NCBI GenBank assembly: GCA_964398215.1
Contig: CAYNNP010000147.1
Coordinates: forward strand, 1 to 16,534
Direction: 5' to 3'
Origin: CAYNNP01 sp964398215
GTDB taxonomy: Bacteria > Planctomycetota > Planctomycetia > Pirellulales > Pirellulaceae
Length of the DNA: 16,534 bases
Made by a program: the position numbers and the translations under genes. Shown piece by piece: positions 15,464 through 16,534 of the stretch. Under the pieces are notes generated by a model that was not told the DNA's origin, made no database searches, and worked only from the letters and a program-made list of their open reading frames with translations. Every line of letters starts with the position of its first letter. The stretch's first letter is position 1.

Positions 15464-15538
15464 CAGTTTTACCGGCCGATTTGGAATAACCGGAAAATCT
15501 ACTCGCCATCGGCACGTTCATGAAAATAGTGCCCTAGA

Positions 15539-15592
15539 GTTTGGATGAAGTACTGCGCGCGTGCAGTGAACAAAATACTGAACCATCCAAAC
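15539..15592. promoter_or_regulatory. Nested inverted repeat in the leader of the DUF4347 gene
   Basis: GTTTGGATG (15539-15547) and CATCCAAAC (15584-15592) are perfect 9-bp complements. Between them, ACTGC (15552-15556) pairs with GCAGT (15563-15567) around GCGCGT. The outer stem ends 19 nt before the GTG start at 15612. It could be a folded 5' leader affecting ribosome access or a regulator site. It lacks a T-run, so it is not a typical terminator for the lipoprotein gene. Confidence 0.4.
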
Positions 15593-15611
15593 AATCGCTT
15601 GAGGCGTCCTT

Positions 15612-16534
15612 GTGGCGAACAAACCGGAAAGCCCGATCGAATTTTACGCACTAGAGGACCGTGTCCTTTTAAGTGGAGACTCTTTAGATGGAGTCTTGGA
15701 CACTCCTGTTGATCAGGAGTTGGTTGATGCTCTGTTGGCGGATGGCTTCGCTACGGAAAATGCTGAAACGCCTGAAGCCCCTACAACGGCCGAAGAACTT
15801 GGCGAGTTAGCTCCGGGCGATACACAGAGTCAGCAGCAATCCCTAGCGTTAGAAGTCGTCTTCATTGATGAAGGTGTAGAAGACGCGGACCAGTTGATTG
15901 CTGATCTTCAAGGTCGTAGTGACTCGCAGTTCTTGATCTTCCGTTTGTCGGCTGACGAAGATGGGATTGCCCGAATCACTGAAGAACTTTCTAGCTTGAC
16001 GTCCGTTGACGCGATCCACTTGGTTAGCCATGGGGACGAAAATGGAATTCAGCTAGGTGGTACTCGCTTGGACGCCGGTAACGTCAATAGCTACGCCGGA
16101 GCGATTGCTTCGTGGGCATCGTCAATGGATCTTGATGCCGATATTTTGATCTACGGATGCGACTTGGCTGGTAGCGATGAAGGGCGATTTCTGATTGATT
16201 CGCTTGGCGCTTTGTGTGACTGCGATGTTGCGGCCAGTGATGACATAACTGGGCATGCGGACTTGGGTGGTGATTGGGAATTTGAGTACATCGTAGGAGT
16301 TGTTGAAACGGATCTGGCTTTCTCCGCTGCTGTACAAGAGAACTGGAATGGGACATTGGCGTCCGTGACGGTGACCACGCTGGACGATGTGGTCGACAGG
16401 ACGGCCTCAAGCATCGCTAACCTGGTGAATAACCCTGGTGCCGACGGAGTAATCTCACTTCGCGAAGCCATCATCGCTGCCAACGCCAACCCTGACGCAG
16501 ATGTGATTTACCTTGGAGCTGGTGTCCATACGCT
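15612..16534 (+). CDS. LEPR-XLL-type, DUF4347 and CSLREA-like giant surface/secreted protein, 3' end outside window
   Basis: This open frame of 307 codons runs off the window. The GTG at 15612 is chosen because it is the only usual start after an in-frame TGA at 15600-15602. Residues 10-23 read EFYALEDRVLLSGD, matching the planctomycete LEPR-XLL N-terminal motif of very large, probably exported proteins. A Glu-rich spacer follows. Residues about 81-246 are a DUF4347 domain: LEVVFIDEGVEDADQLIADL, AIHLVSHGDENGIQLGG, ADILIYGCDLAGSDEG, DVAASDDITG and GGDWEFEY. His140 (SHG) and Cys183 (YGC) stand where clan CD cysteine peptidases of the CHAT/caspase fold keep their dyad. From about 252, VTVTTLDDVVDRT and GVISLREAIIAANANPDADVIYL match a CSLREA-type segment that usually opens parallel-beta repeats. 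Such proteins often continue with cadherin-like repeats. Adhesion or cell-surface function is inferred. Confidence 0.85.
   Translation, partial: MANKPESPIEFYALEDRVLLSGDSLDGVLDTPVDQELVDALLADGFATENAETPEAPTTAEELGELAPGDTQSQQQSLALEVVFIDEGVEDADQLIADLQGRSDSQFLIFRLSADEDGIARITEELSSLTSVDAIHLVSHGDENGIQLGGTRLDAGNVNSYAGAIASWASSMDLDADILIYGCDLAGSDEGRFLIDSLGALCDCDVAASDDITGHADLGGDWEFEYIVGVVETDLAFSAAVQENWNGTLASVTVTTLDDVVDRTASSIANLVNNPGADGVISLREAIIAANANPDADVIYLGAGVHT

Noticed and set aside
15539..15592. tRNA-like or small RNA gene
   Set aside because: There are only two stems, no anticodon or T-loop pattern and no terminator; it was kept as an inverted repeat only.
1..16534. CRISPR array, tRNA/rRNA genes, transposases, phage or toxin-antitoxin genes
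   Set aside because: No regularly spaced repeats, no conserved RNA gene motifs and no matching protein motifs were found on either strand by reading.

Overview
The window reads as chromosomal DNA of a planctomycete, most likely a Rhodopirellula-like member of the Pirellulaceae. This is inferred from family content, not from a database search. The pointers are: a giant-protein N-terminus carrying a LEPR-XLL-type motif followed by DUF4347; a TPR/FG-GAP/ASPIC-UnbV lipoprotein; a PQQ-like beta-propeller exported protein with the planctomycete WxQWRGPxxxG opening; an MJ0042-type zinc-ribbon membrane protein; weak or absent Shine-Dalgarno sequences; and intergenic inverted repeats whose spurious translation gives NPTRERG / SRVGLP peptides.

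Layout. (1) Positions 1-959, minus strand, hold the N-terminal 319 residues of an MshEN (GspE N-terminal) domain protein that leaves the window. It is divergent from a plus-strand nucleotidyltransferase-HD protein (1307-2416) across a 347-nt region with a tandem 12-mer and a hairpin. (2) A minus-strand block (2436-7944) holds, in transcription order, a zinc-ribbon membrane protein, a SAMHD1-like HD phosphohydrolase, nagB (glucosamine-6-phosphate deaminase, start overlapping the HD stop), a 391-aa orphan helical protein and an exported beta-propeller protein. (3) Plus-strand trmL (8095-8565) converges with minus-strand pyrH (8575-9309). (4) A plus-strand block holds an extended-SDR epimerase (9452-10438), rpe (10708-11382) and a translationally coupled histidine-phosphatase-fold protein that has lost nearly all catalytic residues (11382-11963). 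(5) A 515-nt intergenic region (11964-12478) carries two different inverted-repeat elements. (6) A 994-aa lipoprotein with TPR, FG-GAP and ASPIC/UnbV domains follows (12479-15463). (7) The window ends inside a probably very large secreted or surface protein (15612 onward).

How the genes relate. Central metabolism is represented by nagB (amino-sugar catabolism), pyrH (pyrimidine nucleotides) and rpe (pentose phosphate). trmL is translation-related. The HD proteins probably act on nucleotides. The envelope set consists of the lipoprotein, beta-propeller, membrane zinc-ribbon and DUF4347 proteins. No rRNA, tRNA, CRISPR array, transposase or phage gene was seen. The observations most worth a second look are the degenerate phosphatase coupled to rpe, the His/Cys pair in the DUF4347 domain, the MshEN protein with Gly-Pro repeats and no ATPase seen so far, and the composite intergenic repeats.
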